From UMGS1519 sp050951095 (GTDB lineage Bacteria; Actinomycetota; Coriobacteriia; Coriobacteriales; Eggerthellaceae): 64,000 bases of DNA. The notes under the pieces were generated by a model. It was given only the letters and a program-made list of their open reading frames with translations. It had not been told where the DNA came from and did not search any database. Positions within the stretch are counted from its first letter, which is position 1, and each line of letters begins with the position of its first letter. Shown piece after piece: positions 1 through 9,385 of this stretch. The position numbers were made by a program, and so were the translations under genes. The DNA lies in NCBI GenBank assembly GCA_050951095.1, contig JBMNIQ010000002.1:186001-250000 (forward strand). Reading direction: 5' to 3'.

Positions 1-300
1 CTTCCATATGCCGATGCAGGCACCGATGGCAAGCGCCCCCGCCATGAGCAGGATCGTCAGCCCGGCACCCCGCTCATCCGAGGCTACCGAGATCACGATA
101 ACGGCGGCAAGCGCAAGCACCATGCCCGCGATGCCGTAGGCGTTGCCCTTCAGCGCGGTCTTCTGCTGCGACAGATTCGCAAGCGCCAAGATGAACAACA
201 GGCCTGCCACGATGTACGCAAGCGTCTCGAATCGAGACAGCGCGTCCAACACCGCGCTCGATGCGGCGAAGCCCATGTCAAGGAAGGTACCGGTAATCAT
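1..300 (-). CDS. pntB: NAD(P) transhydrogenase subunit beta, N-terminal part (runs off the window)
   Basis: Reading the minus strand from the ATG at 300 gives a hydrophobic protein beginning MITGTFLDMGFAASS, followed by the stretch LAYIVAGLLFILALANLS and then GNAYGIAGM, which is the recognisable start of PntB. About 100 residues are visible and the frame is open at position 1, so the gene continues outside the window. PntB is the membrane plus NADP(H)-binding subunit of the proton-translocating transhydrogenase, which moves hydride between NADH and NADP+ using the proton gradient. Its ATG overlaps the pntA stop by four bases (ATGA), so the two are translationally coupled. Only the first membrane helices are present here, and the NADP site is not visible. 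Confidence 0.9.
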   Translation of the reverse strand, partial: MITGTFLDMGFAASSAVLDALSRFETLAYIVAGLLFILALANLSQQKTALKGNAYGIAGMVLALAAVIVISVASDERGAGLTILLMAGALAIGACIGIWK

Positions 301-1904
301 CGATCCTCAGAGCTCCTCTGGAACATCTTCAGCATGCGATGAGTAACCAGGAATCCACCGAAGATGTTGATTGCGGCTATGGCCATTGCAACGAACGAAA
401 GCACCTGGACAACCACGTTATCGGAGCCGATGAGCAGGATGGCGCCCACGATGATAATGCCCGAGATGGCATTCGTTTCGGACATAAGCGGCGTATGCAG
501 CGTGTGCGTCACGTTCGTGATGACGTAGAAGCCCACCACCACGGCCAGTGCGAAGACCACGTAATGTCCTGCAACGCTTGCCGGCGATGCCATGATCAGC
601 CACACGCCCAATACCGCCAGCAGCACCTTCCACCAAAGCCCCTTGCGCTTCTTCTCTTCCGCCGCATCGGCCTCAACGGGTTCTGCAGGTGTTGCAGTTT
701 GTGTTGCAGCGGACTTTGCAGGGGCAGCCGTAGCTACCGAGACGCTGATGGGAGGCGGCGGCCACATGATTGCCCCGTCCTTCGTGACGGTCACTCCGCG
801 TACGACCTCGTCGTCCTCGTCCAGGACCAGCACGCCGTCTTTTCCCGGCGTGCAAAGCTTCAGGAAATTCACCATGTTCTGGCCGTACAGCTGGGATGCC
901 TGCCCGGGCAGCCGCGCGGGAAGATCGCGGTAGCCGATGATGATCACCCCGTTTTTCGTGGTTATCACCTGATCGGGCTTCGAAAGCGCACAGTTGCCGC
1001 CCAATGGGCTTGCTCCCATGTCCACGATCACCGAACCCGGCCTCATGCCCGTCACGGCTTCTTCCGTCAGCAGCAACGGTGCCGGTTTGCCCGGAACCTG
1101 TGCGGTCGTGATGACGATATCGCTCTTCGCTGCCTGCTTCGCGTATACCGCAAGCGTCTGCTTCTCCTGCTCGGCATCCAGCTCGTGCGCGTATCCATCG
1201 GCGCTCTGCTGCTTCACGGGTATCTCGACGAACGTACCGCCCAGGGATTCCACTTGGTCGGCCACTTCGGGACGCACATCTGTTGCAGACACCTCTGCCC
1301 CCAGCGATCCCGCCGTACCGATTGCGGAAAGCCCTGCGACACCGACGCCGATGACATACACCTTCGCGGGCGGAACCTTGCCCGCAGCTGTGACCTGGCC
1401 CGCAAACGTGCGTCCGTATGAGTTTGCCGCTTCGATAACCGCGCGATAACCTGCCACGTTCATCATGGAGGATCTCACGTCCATGGATTGCGCGCGGGAG
1501 ATGCGCGGCACCATGTCCATGGCCAACGCGGTTATCCCCCGTTCGCTCATCTTCTGCGGCAAATCCTTGTGACCATACGGATTCATCCGCGCAATCAGCA
1601 CCGAGCCGCGCTTCATCCGGGAAAGCGATTCATCGGGCGGTGTATCAAGGCACAGCACGATATCGGATTCCCAAACGCGCTCTGACGTGCAGACCTCTGC
1701 ACCTGCCTGTGCATATTGATCGTCCGTATAGCTTGCCGCCAGCCCCGCGTCCCGTTCCACGCACACGCGATACCCAAGGCGCATCAGCTTCGCAACCGTA
1801 TCCGGCGTTCCTGCAACTAACGGCTGGTCCGCCGCAGCCTCCTTCGGAATGCCAATCGTCATTCCCGATTGCCTGCCTTCTTCGACTTCGTTTTCTTCGC
1901 TCAT
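297..1904 (-). CDS. pntA: NAD(P) transhydrogenase subunit alpha
   Basis: The protein is about 535 residues. It has an N-terminal NAD(H)-binding half (begins MTIGIPKEAA after a short acidic leader, Rossmann-type segment GVGVAGLSAIGTAGSLGAEV) and a C-terminal membrane part of about four helices starting near GLWWKVLLAVLGVWL. It is therefore the fused alpha1-alpha2 form, slightly longer than E. coli PntA (510). A Pro/Ala/Glu-rich linker of about 30 residues joins the halves. With PntB it forms the transhydrogenase that makes NADPH at the expense of the proton gradient. The frame stays open up to 2042, but that longer start would overlap the upstream gene. I chose the ATG at 1904; an ATG at 1862 directly before TIGIPKE is also possible. 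Neither has a strong ribosome site. Confidence 0.92.
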   Translation of the reverse strand: MSEENEVEEGRQSGMTIGIPKEAAADQPLVAGTPDTVAKLMRLGYRVCVERDAGLAASYTDDQYAQAGAEVCTSERVWESDIVLCLDTPPDESLSRMKRGSVLIARMNPYGHKDLPQKMSERGITALAMDMVPRISRAQSMDVRSSMMNVAGYRAVIEAANSYGRTFAGQVTAAGKVPPAKVYVIGVGVAGLSAIGTAGSLGAEVSATDVRPEVADQVESLGGTFVEIPVKQQSADGYAHELDAEQEKQTLAVYAKQAAKSDIVITTAQVPGKPAPLLLTEEAVTGMRPGSVIVDMGASPLGGNCALSKPDQVITTKNGVIIIGYRDLPARLPGQASQLYGQNMVNFLKLCTPGKDGVLVLDEDDEVVRGVTVTKDGAIMWPPPPISVSVATAAPAKSAATQTATPAEPVEADAAEEKKRKGLWWKVLLAVLGVWLIMASPASVAGHYVVFALAVVVGFYVITNVTHTLHTPLMSETNAISGIIIVGAILLIGSDNVVVQVLSFVAMAIAAINIFGGFLVTHRMLKMFQRSSEDR

Positions 1905-2001
1905 AGTTCCGCTCTTCATTCGCTGTTGTGTTGCACAATGTCGGTACGGTGTTGCAGCACTCGCTTTATCGACCACCGTCACCCGATCGGTTTGGGCTTC
2001 C

Positions 2002-3057
2002 TCAGTGGATTTCCACGACCTGACCGGTGTCCGCCGACTCAATCACGGCATTGATGACCTTCAACGAGGCCAGCCCCTGCTCGCCCGTGCAGCGCGGCGT
2101 GGTCTCCCGACCCAGGACAAGGTCAACGAAATGGGCCACCTCCGATTCCATGGGATCATTGCGCTCTACTTCGAAATGCTCTTTCACCAGATGATGGCGC
2201 CAACCATAATGCTCCGGGGAATCATCCGGATAATGGTAGAAGTCCATGTTCGGGAACCCGAACGAACCCTTATCGCCGAAGATGCGCAGGCAGTTCTCGC
2301 CACTCTCTGGTGCCCACTGCTCGTTTTCATGGGCCAGCAAGTCGTAGTTCCATGGACTGGGCGTCGCGTCGGCAATGAAGTACGTCGCCGTAGGTCCTTC
2401 GGCGAATTCGAAGAGCACAGACACACTGTCTTCGGCTTCGAATCCGTGCAGCAGATTGCGCTTAGCCGCATACACCCTGCTCACCGTCATGTCGGTGACG
2501 TTGTTCAGGTCGTCCACATCATGGACGGCATTCACCAGCAGCGGACCACCGCCCGGATGCTTGTGCCAATCCGCGTCCCAATAATCCTTTTGCTTCGCAA
2601 TGGCGAATGTGCTCTGGATGCCAATGATCCGGCCCAGTCGGCCCGATGCCAGAAAATCTTTCAGGAAGAGATACAGGTTCGAAGACCTGCGATGATGACC
2701 GATAAGCAGCGTAGCGTCGGCAGCTTTGCAGATATCGATGATCCGCTGGCCTTCCTCGGGTGTGTTCGCGATGGGCTTCTCCAGCAGGATGTTCTTGATG
2801 CCGGCATCAACCGCCGCCTGCGTTGCAGGCAGATGCAGCTTGTTGGGAAGCGCGATGGCAACGGCATCAAGCGGCACTTGCGCCAACAGGTCCCGGTAAT
2901 CTTCATACAGGGGAACGCCCAGCTCAGCCGCAGCATCCTCTGCCTGTGCACCGAACCCTGCAACCGCCGCCAGCTCCGCTTCCGGATGCGCCTTCACCAA
3001 TCGGGCAATGCGCATTCCCTGATTCAGTCCCAGTACTGCAATCCTTACATTCGCCAT
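2002..3057 (-). CDS. Gfo/Idh/MocA family NAD(P)-dependent oxidoreductase
   Basis: This 351-residue protein starts MANVRIAVLGLNQGMRIARL, a Rossmann dinucleotide-binding beta-alpha-beta unit. It carries the family hallmark ILLEKPIANTPEEG near residue 100 and a C-terminal alpha/beta substrate domain with HDVDDL. The family oxidises or reduces sugars, inositols and related polyols; the substrate cannot be told from the sequence. The start is an ATG with AAAGGA eight bases upstream. It ends 97 bases before pntA on the same strand, so readthrough is possible, but no functional link is obvious. The 230 bases upstream, to mazG, hold no recognisable gene. Confidence 0.85.
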   Translation of the reverse strand: MANVRIAVLGLNQGMRIARLVKAHPEAELAAVAGFGAQAEDAAAELGVPLYEDYRDLLAQVPLDAVAIALPNKLHLPATQAAVDAGIKNILLEKPIANTPEEGQRIIDICKAADATLLIGHHRRSSNLYLFLKDFLASGRLGRIIGIQSTFAIAKQKDYWDADWHKHPGGGPLLVNAVHDVDDLNNVTDMTVSRVYAAKRNLLHGFEAEDSVSVLFEFAEGPTATYFIADATPSPWNYDLLAHENEQWAPESGENCLRIFGDKGSFGFPNMDFYHYPDDSPEHYGWRHHLVKEHFEVERNDPMESEVAHFVDLVLGRETTPRCTGEQGLASLKVINAVIESADTGQVVEIH

Positions 3058-3290
3058 CGCAGCCGTCCTTTCGCCTATGCCGATGTGTTCTATCGGATGG
3101 AAAGGCGGAACGGCAGCTTGTTCGAGCAGATGCCGATCCTGCTCAACGGCTGCCCATTTTCCACCTAACGCAAAGGCCGTGTTTACTGCGTACGACCCCC
3201 AACGTTTCCGATTACATCTGCATTATCTTCGGCGACGGCGCGAAGCGCCAATTGATTACGAATGGGATTGGGAACGGTTATTGCATTGCG

Positions 3291-4181
3291 CTATAGTTCC
3301 TGTTCGGCGCTATGTTTTTCAAGCATCTTCGCCTTGTCCCAATAGCGTTGCAGCTCTTCGAAATCCAGCTCTTCCACATTGCGGCCGCTGCTCCAGGCCG
3401 CACCTTCAATGAATGCCCAGCGGCGGCGGAATTTCTCATTCGCCTTCCGCAGAGCCGACTCGCTGTCGATGCCTTCTTTGCGCGCAACGTTCACCAAGCT
3501 GAACAGGATGTCTCCGAACTCGAGCTCGCGCGAGGCTTCGTCCGATGCCTCCTGGTATTCCGCAACCTCTTCGCGCACCTTGTCCCAGACGTCCTCAACC
3601 GTGTCCCACTCGAAACCGGCGGCGGCAGCCTTGCGGGAAATCTTCTGCGCCTGCATTAGCGCCGGGAAGCTCTTCGGCACGGAGTCCAGAAGGGGAGTCC
3701 GAACGGGTTCGTCCGACTGTCCGGTCTGCGTCCCCGTATCAGCTGTTGCAACAGCATTCTTCTCCGCCAGCTTCACCTGGCTCCAAATAGATTCCACGTC
3801 GTCCGGCGTCTCCGCCTGCGCATCGCCGAAGATATGCGGATGCCGGCGAATCATCTTCTCGTTGATGTCGGCGCAGACGTCATTGATGTCGAATTCGCCT
3901 GCGTCGGCGGCAATCTGACTCTGCAACACTACTTGCAGCAATACGTCGCCCAGCTCTTCGCGCAGATGGGCGGCATCGCCCGATTCGATCGCATCCACCG
4001 CTTCATAGGCTTCCTCGATCATGTTCTTCGCAATGGACTCGTGCGTCTGCGCGCGATTCCACGGACAACCATCCGGCGCGCGCAAACGCGCGATGGTAGC
4101 CACGAAGGCGTCGAACGGAGATTCGCCGGCGCCTTCGCATTGTCCGGCATGATGCTGGGAGTTCGTATCTTGTTGCAACAC
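3291..4181 (-). CDS. mazG: Nucleoside triphosphate pyrophosphohydrolase MazG
   Basis: MazG hydrolyses canonical and damaged NTPs to NMP and pyrophosphate and is linked to nucleotide-pool cleaning. Two MazG all-alpha modules are visible: the first with CPWNRAQTHESI, MIEEAYEAVDAI and LREELGDVLLQVV (metal-binding EExxE...ExxD), the second with VREEVAEYQEAS and ELEFGDILFSLVNVARK. The frame is open to 4262, inside purD. A GTG at 4181 preceded by AGGA at five bases lies just after the purD stop and is the best start, giving about 296 residues. A Thr/Gly/Asp-rich linker separates the modules. It is directly downstream of purD, so the two are probably co-transcribed. Confidence 0.9.
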   Translation of the reverse strand: MLQQDTNSQHHAGQCEGAGESPFDAFVATIARLRAPDGCPWNRAQTHESIAKNMIEEAYEAVDAIESGDAAHLREELGDVLLQVVLQSQIAADAGEFDINDVCADINEKMIRRHPHIFGDAQAETPDDVESIWSQVKLAEKNAVATADTGTQTGQSDEPVRTPLLDSVPKSFPALMQAQKISRKAAAAGFEWDTVEDVWDKVREEVAEYQEASDEASRELEFGDILFSLVNVARKEGIDSESALRKANEKFRRRWAFIEGAAWSSGRNVEELDFEELQRYWDKAKMLEKHSAEQEL

Positions 4182-4188
4182 GAGTATC

Positions 4189-5547
4189 CTATTCCCAAGC
4201 AGAGCGACCGCGGGCGGCACGCTCGCCGATATCGCGACGGAACTGCTTGCCCTCGAATTCAATCAGGTCGCATGCCTCGTAGGCGCGCTTGCGAGCGTCT
4301 TCGAAGCTGTCGCCCAACGCAACCACATTCAGCACGCGCCCGCCTGCCGTAACCAGACGACCCTTGTCATCCACCTTCGTACCGGCATGGAACACCGTGA
4401 TGCCCGGCAGCGCCTCGGCCTCGTCGATGCCCGTGATGACCTTGCCCTTCTCGTACGATCCCGGATATCCGCCGCTTGCCAAGACCACGCAGACGGCCCA
4501 TTTGTCAGACCAAGACAGCTTCACGTCCTGCGCACGGCCCTGTGCAACCGCCACCATGACGTCTACCAAGTCGGATTCCAGGCGGGAAAGCACTACCTGC
4601 GTCTCGGGGTCGCCAAAGCGCACATTGAACTCCAGCAGCTTCGGCCCTTCCGGCGTCAGCATGAACCCTCCGTACAGCACACCGCGGTAGTCCATGTCGA
4701 ACTCCTCGCTGCCGTACGTATTCTCCGAGATGCTGATGTCCTGGACATTGCGGTCGTTCTCCCGATACGGCGAAGCCACGGCAGCCGCTGCGGCGCGCTC
4801 CATGATGTCCTTCATGGCCGCCATTTCCTGATCCGTGACAATGGGGACGGGGGAGTACACGCCCATGCCGCCCGTGTTCGGGCCCTTGTCGCCCTCGTAG
4901 GCGCGCTTGTGGTCCTGCGCCGGCTCCATGCAGAACGCCTTGCCATCCGTGACGAACGCCAGCAGCGAGCATTCCGGGCCAGTCAGACATTCTTCTATGA
5001 CCACGCGGGCGCCGGCCTCGCCGAAACGGCCGTTGAAGCATTCGTCGGAGGCCTTGACGGCAGATGCCGTATCCTCCGCCACAACAACGCCCTTGCCGGC
5101 TGCCAGGCCATCGGCCTTCACCACAACGGGCGCGCCGATCTCGTTAATGTAATCAGCGGCTGCAACCTTATCCGTGAACGTACGGTACTTCGCCGTGGGC
5201 AGGTCGTTATCCAGCATGAATTGCTTGCTGAACGCCTTGCTGCCTTCCAGGCGCGCGCACGAAGCGCTGGGGCCGAACACATCGATGCCGCCGGCGCGCA
5301 ACACGTCGGCAACGCCCGCCACCAGCGGGGCTTCGGGGCCCACGACTACCAGGTCGATGGCATGATCCTTCGCGAAGGCCAGCACCGCCTGGCCGTCTTC
5401 GGCATCCAAATCGGCAACGTTTTCTGCAACAGCCGCCGTGCCGCCGTTGCCGGGTGCCACATACAGCTTCTCGCACTTCGGGGACTTCGCCAAAGCCCAG
5501 GCGATTGCATGTTCGCGGCCGCCGCCGCCCAATACCAAGATGTTCAT
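4189..5547 (-). CDS. purD: Phosphoribosylamine-glycine ligase (GAR synthetase)
   Basis: PurD catalyses the second step of purine synthesis: phosphoribosylamine + glycine + ATP to glycinamide ribonucleotide. The N-terminus MNILVLGGGGREHAIAWAL is diagnostic. The ATP-grasp core follows (VVVKADGLAAGKGVVVA, then ECLTGPECSLLAFVTDG and EFNVRFGDPETQVVL), with a C-terminal domain ending near RAARGRSAWE. The start at 5547 has AAGGAGG six bases upstream; an ATG six bases earlier would sit too close to that site. The length of 452 is somewhat above the usual 420-430. Its neighbours are mazG downstream and purA upstream, which is separated by a terminator-like hairpin. Confidence 0.96.
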   Translation of the reverse strand: MNILVLGGGGREHAIAWALAKSPKCEKLYVAPGNGGTAAVAENVADLDAEDGQAVLAFAKDHAIDLVVVGPEAPLVAGVADVLRAGGIDVFGPSASCARLEGSKAFSKQFMLDNDLPTAKYRTFTDKVAAADYINEIGAPVVVKADGLAAGKGVVVAEDTASAVKASDECFNGRFGEAGARVVIEECLTGPECSLLAFVTDGKAFCMEPAQDHKRAYEGDKGPNTGGMGVYSPVPIVTDQEMAAMKDIMERAAAAAVASPYRENDRNVQDISISENTYGSEEFDMDYRGVLYGGFMLTPEGPKLLEFNVRFGDPETQVVLSRLESDLVDVMVAVAQGRAQDVKLSWSDKWAVCVVLASGGYPGSYEKGKVITGIDEAEALPGITVFHAGTKVDDKGRLVTAGGRVLNVVALGDSFEDARKRAYEACDLIEFEGKQFRRDIGERAARGRSAWE

Positions 5548-5670
5548 TGCCATCCTCCTTATCAACGGCGTCCCTGCCGGACGCTGCGCATTCCCGTTCG
5601 CCGCGCTCAGCCGCAGGGGGCAACGCGCAGCTATCGTCTACCTCCTGCAGTGTTGCAACGCACGCAGAGG

Positions 5671-5710
5671 CTGAAAACCAAAGAACGCCGCGCAGCAGTG
5701 CACGGCGTTC
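5671..5710 (-). terminator. Rho-independent terminator after purA
   Basis: Inverted repeat GAACGCCG (5683-5690) and CGGCGTTC (5703-5710), followed on the minus strand by a T-rich stretch (TTTGGTTTTC). It lies just downstream of the purA stop and upstream of purD. Confidence 0.65.
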
Positions 5711-5721
5711 GGAAAGAGCGT

Positions 5722-7023
5722 TTACATATTCGCCGGCTTCGGCCAACCGCGGAAGATCGTCTGATCGCGGTCGGGCCCCACGGCGATGATGGACATGGGC
5801 ACGCCCACCAGATTCTCAAGGTACGTGACGTAGTCCTGAGCGTTCTGCGGCAGCTCCTCGAATGTACGGCAGCCGCTGATGTCCTGTCCCTTCCAGCCGG
5901 GCAGCTCCTCATACACAGGCTCCACGTGCTTCGGGTAGAGCACGGACTGCTGCATGGGGAAGTAGTCGTACGTCTTGCCGCCGGAACGGTAGGCAACGCA
6001 CACCTTCACGGTGTCGAACGCGGACAGAACGTCCAGCTTCGTCAGCGCCATGTCCGTCAGGCTGTTGCAGTCCGCGGCATAGCGCGCGATGACGGCGTCG
6101 AACCATCCGCAGCGACGCTTGCGGCCGGTGGTCACACCGTATTCATGACCAACTTCGCACAGCGTTTCACCTTCCTCGCCGAACAGCTCGGTGGGGAAGG
6201 GGCCGGAGCCGACGCGCGTGATGTACGCCTTCGAAATGCCGATGATGCGATCGATGGCCTTCGGGCCCACGCCCGTGCCCGTGCAGGCGCCGCCGGCGCA
6301 GCAGGAGGACGACGTGACGAACGGATACGTGCCATGGTCGATGTCGAGCATGGTGGCCTGCGCGCCTTCGAACAGGATATTCTTGCCCTCGCGCAGGGCG
6401 CTGTTCAGCAGGTATGCGGTTTCGGCCATATGCGGGCGGATGATCTCGGCATACGGCAGGTAGTCGCTGCAGATCTGCTCGACGGTGTACGTTTCCAGCC
6501 CGTAGTTCTTCAGGATCGGGTTCTTAACAGCCAGCGCCGTCTCCAGCTTCTGACGGAAGATCTTCTCGTCCAGCAGGTCCTGGATGCGGATGCCGATGCG
6601 GGCCGCCTTGTCCTGATAGCAGGGGCCGATACCGCGCTTCGTCGTGCCGATCTTGTTCTTGCCCAGCTTGTTCTCGCTTGCACCGTCGAGGTCGCGGTGA
6701 TAGGGCATGATGACATGCGCGTCGCAGCTGATGATCAGGCGCTTGCACGAGAAGCCCTGCGCCTCCAGCTTCGCCATCTCCTCAACCAGCACGGACGGGT
6801 CCACAACCACGCCGTTGCCGATGACCGGCGTGCAGCTTTCGTACATGATGCCGGACGGCATCAGGTGCAGCGCCAGCTTCTTACCTCCATGGACAACCGT
6901 GTGGCCGGCATTGTTGCCACCCTGGTAGCGCACCACATAATCGTAGTCGCTGGAAATGAGGTCCGTGATCTTGCCTTTGCCTTCGTCGCCCCACTGGGCG
7001 CCGACGAGAACGGTGCTCGGCAT
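5722..7023 (-). CDS. purA: Adenylosuccinate synthetase
   Basis: PurA converts IMP and aspartate to adenylosuccinate using GTP, the first committed step to AMP. The N-terminal GTP-binding loop GAQWGDEGKGK, the segment YQGGNNAGHT, the catalytic-region GTTKRGIGPCYQDK and the C-terminal guanine-binding segment (MSIIAVGPDRDQTI) are all present. The length is 433 residues, normal for the family. The start at 7023 (MPSTVLVGAQWG) follows AAAGGA at six bases, which is better than in-frame upstream ATGs. A TATAAT box lies about 100 bases upstream (7122-7127), giving the gene its own promoter and a leader of roughly 90 bases. Confidence 0.97.
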   Translation of the reverse strand: MPSTVLVGAQWGDEGKGKITDLISSDYDYVVRYQGGNNAGHTVVHGGKKLALHLMPSGIMYESCTPVIGNGVVVDPSVLVEEMAKLEAQGFSCKRLIISCDAHVIMPYHRDLDGASENKLGKNKIGTTKRGIGPCYQDKAARIGIRIQDLLDEKIFRQKLETALAVKNPILKNYGLETYTVEQICSDYLPYAEIIRPHMAETAYLLNSALREGKNILFEGAQATMLDIDHGTYPFVTSSSCCAGGACTGTGVGPKAIDRIIGISKAYITRVGSGPFPTELFGEEGETLCEVGHEYGVTTGRKRRCGWFDAVIARYAADCNSLTDMALTKLDVLSAFDTVKVCVAYRSGGKTYDYFPMQQSVLYPKHVEPVYEELPGWKGQDISGCRTFEELPQNAQDYVTYLENLVGVPMSIIAVGPDRDQTIFRGWPKPANM

Positions 7024-7121
7024 CTGGAATCCTTTCATTGCGCGGGCATTCGCGTGCACCCGCCTGAATCGGACAGAGGAACGCAACCGCGCCACGCGGC
7101 CGCGTTGTTTCGCGCGACGCC

Positions 7122-7127
7122 ATTATA
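7122..7127 (-). promoter_or_regulatory. Probable -10 box of the purA promoter
   Basis: On the minus strand the sequence reads TATAAT, in the gap between the stop of the YhaN-like gene (7160) and purA. No convincing -35 hexamer was seen 16-18 bases upstream. Confidence 0.5.
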
Positions 7128-7159
7128 GTACAGGCGGCTGGAGTACCCGCGGTCTTTCG

Positions 7160-9385
7160 TCACAGCGCCACGATGTTCGCATCGGCGGCAAGACGCTGAA
7201 TCAGCGCTACCACTTCGCTGTGACACGTGAACAGGATCACCTGGCGCTGGCGGGCCAGGCTGAGCAACGCGCGCGCCGCCATTTCGCGCCGTTCGTCATC
7301 GAAGTTAACCAGGATGTCGTCTGCGAGCACGGGCACGTTGCGGCCCACCCGGTCAGCGGTCATCAGCAACGCAATGCGCAGGCTCAGGTACAGCTGCTGG
7401 CACGTGCCCAACGAAAGCAGGTGCGGGCTGCGACCCCTGCCCTCCGCATCGAAGACCTCAAGCTCGCCCGACGACGAGAGCCGCACCCGGCACCAGGCAC
7501 CGCCCGTCATATCGGAAAGCAGCTTGCCCGCCTGGGCATATACGGCCGGCTGGCTTTCGCCTTCCCATGCCTCTATGGCGGCCTGCAGGTAGCGACGCGC
7601 CAGCAACAGGCGGGCGTAGTTCTGCTTGCTCTCCGCGAACCGCGTGCGCAAGTCGGCCGCGTGCTGCTTCAAGCGCGCGAAATCCGTCTCGCTGCGGGCC
7701 TGCGACAGACGCTGCGAAAGCTCGCCCAAACGATGGCTCAACTCTTTCTGCTCTTCCATGAGGCTCGTGCGGCGGTCAACGAAATCTCTCAGCATCTCAT
7801 CCAGTGCCACATCGTCCGTCGCACCGGACTCCGCCAGCACGGCATCCACCTGGTCCTGGATTGCTGAAACGGACTGCTCAGCCGCATCCCGTTGCGCGCG
7901 GATGCTCTGCTCCTTCTGGATCAGGGCGTTCATCTGGGTGCGTTCGCGATCCGCCGCATCGAGCAGATCGCGAGCGCGGCGGATCGACCCAGCCGCCTCC
8001 GACAGATGGTTGAAGCTCAGGTATGCCTCAATCTGCCCGTCGCATTTGCGTAGCTCCTCTTCGCAGGCTTCGCAGCGTTTCTTGTCCTGCAACATAACCC
8101 AGTGCGTATCCTGGCGACGTTGTTGCACCACATCGTCCGTATGGTCGGGGCGAATCAGCGCCACCACGGCAGCGACGGCCACCAATACGGCGGCAACCAC
8201 CAGCGCGATGCCGAACGACGTGATGGCCAGGCTGCCGATATCCAAGCCGTGCAGCGTCATCGGAATGCCCAGGACAAGGCAGATCGCCGGCACCAGGAGC
8301 GACAGCACGGCCTGCAGGCGATGCTTGCGTCGCGACTGCTCCGCTGCCTTCAGAAACACGTCGTCTTCCTGCAGCGCGTCGTAACGCGACTTCGAATTCG
8401 CGTAATCCGCCTGAGCGGAATTCAGGTTCTGCTCTGCGCGGTCGCGTTCTTTTTGCAGGTCATCCAACGTATCGCGAATCGTGCGCTCCTGCGCGCGATT
8501 CAACGTGCGAAGCCCGGACGTCTCTTGGGGGAGCGTGCGTTCCAGAGACTCGCGCTCGCGCGCTGCCTCATCAAGCGAGTCCTCCAGTTCGGCCCGCCGG
8601 GACAGCAGGTCGTCGCGGCGACGCTCCAGATCCTCGAGCAGCGCCTGCTGCGACGTCATCTGCTCGATAGCGGCATTCAGGCGTGCCAGGCGATCCGCCG
8701 ATTCTTCGCGCTTGTGTTGCAACACGTGCGATTCTTCCTCGCATTGCAACAGGTGCTCCGCATCCGTCGTCGCTGCCGCCACCTTCTCGTCGGCTTCTTT
8801 GATGGCTGCGGCAAGATTCGTGAGCGAATGCTCGTTCGCCGCGGCACGAGACGTGTAACTTGCCAACTGGCGGTCCAATTCCGCTCGAACGTTCGCGGGC
8901 GAATCGTCCGTGCCGGCACCTGCCGTAAGCAGGCGCGCCGTGACGGTGGATGCGTTGTCCAGCCCCCGCAGCTCATCGCTGTCCAGGGCGAACAGGGAAT
9001 GGTACGTATCAGCATCGATATCGCTTGCCAGCCACGCATCGCCCTGCAGCCCGTCGGCATTGCGCACGCGCTGGACCTGCGCCTGCTCTCCCGCCGCGTT
9101 CTTGAAAATCAGCTGACCGGCACGGCCCGCATTCGCCGGCCGATAGGCATTCTGCTTGCCGCGGGCGGGCGTCCATCCGAACAGCACGCCCTGAACAAAC
9201 GAGGCAACGGTCGTCTTGCCCGCCTCGTTCTTTCCGTACGCGACGTTCAGCCCTGGGCCGAACGGACCGACGGAACGGTTGTAGAACGAACCGTAGCTTT
9301 CCATATGGATGCCGGACAAATACCACGTGCCGGATGCATGACGCGAAGCACCGTCAGCGGTCTGCGAAGTCCCCCGTGCGTTCAT
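7160..9385 (-). CDS. YhaN-like (SbcC/Rad50-related) AAA ATPase with internal membrane hairpin
   Basis: This 741-residue protein has an SMC/Rad50-like layout: an N-terminal ATPase half with Walker A YGKNEAGKTTVASF near residue 50, a long heptad-rich coiled coil, then a C-terminal half with the signature-like SLGTCQQLYLSLRIAL, Walker B VPVLADDILVNFDDERR and a switch His (FTCHSEV). In the middle of the coiled coil sits a pair of hydrophobic helices (VLSLLVPAICLVLGIPM and FGIALVVAAVLVAVAAVVAL), as in YhaN-type proteins, suggesting membrane attachment. The start at 9385 overlaps the stop of the upstream nuclease gene by four bases (ATGA), so the pair is coupled. Its likely role is as the ATPase partner of a DNA-end-processing nuclease. 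The exact substrate is unknown. Confidence 0.8.
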   Translation of the reverse strand: MNARGTSQTADGASRHASGTWYLSGIHMESYGSFYNRSVGPFGPGLNVAYGKNEAGKTTVASFVQGVLFGWTPARGKQNAYRPANAGRAGQLIFKNAAGEQAQVQRVRNADGLQGDAWLASDIDADTYHSLFALDSDELRGLDNASTVTARLLTAGAGTDDSPANVRAELDRQLASYTSRAAANEHSLTNLAAAIKEADEKVAAATTDAEHLLQCEEESHVLQHKREESADRLARLNAAIEQMTSQQALLEDLERRRDDLLSRRAELEDSLDEAARERESLERTLPQETSGLRTLNRAQERTIRDTLDDLQKERDRAEQNLNSAQADYANSKSRYDALQEDDVFLKAAEQSRRKHRLQAVLSLLVPAICLVLGIPMTLHGLDIGSLAITSFGIALVVAAVLVAVAAVVALIRPDHTDDVVQQRRQDTHWVMLQDKKRCEACEEELRKCDGQIEAYLSFNHLSEAAGSIRRARDLLDAADRERTQMNALIQKEQSIRAQRDAAEQSVSAIQDQVDAVLAESGATDDVALDEMLRDFVDRRTSLMEEQKELSHRLGELSQRLSQARSETDFARLKQHAADLRTRFAESKQNYARLLLARRYLQAAIEAWEGESQPAVYAQAGKLLSDMTGGAWCRVRLSSSGELEVFDAEGRGRSPHLLSLGTCQQLYLSLRIALLMTADRVGRNVPVLADDILVNFDDERREMAARALLSLARQRQVILFTCHSEVVALIQRLAADANIVAL

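Noticed and set aside
1849..3168. A 439-codon plus-strand frame over the Gfo/Idh/MocA oxidoreductase
   Set aside because: Antisense to a clear Rossmann protein; no ribosome site or domain.
4387..7128. A 913-codon plus-strand frame across purD and purA
   Set aside because: Antisense to two certain genes; composition (His, Arg, Gln rich) is that of a shadow frame.
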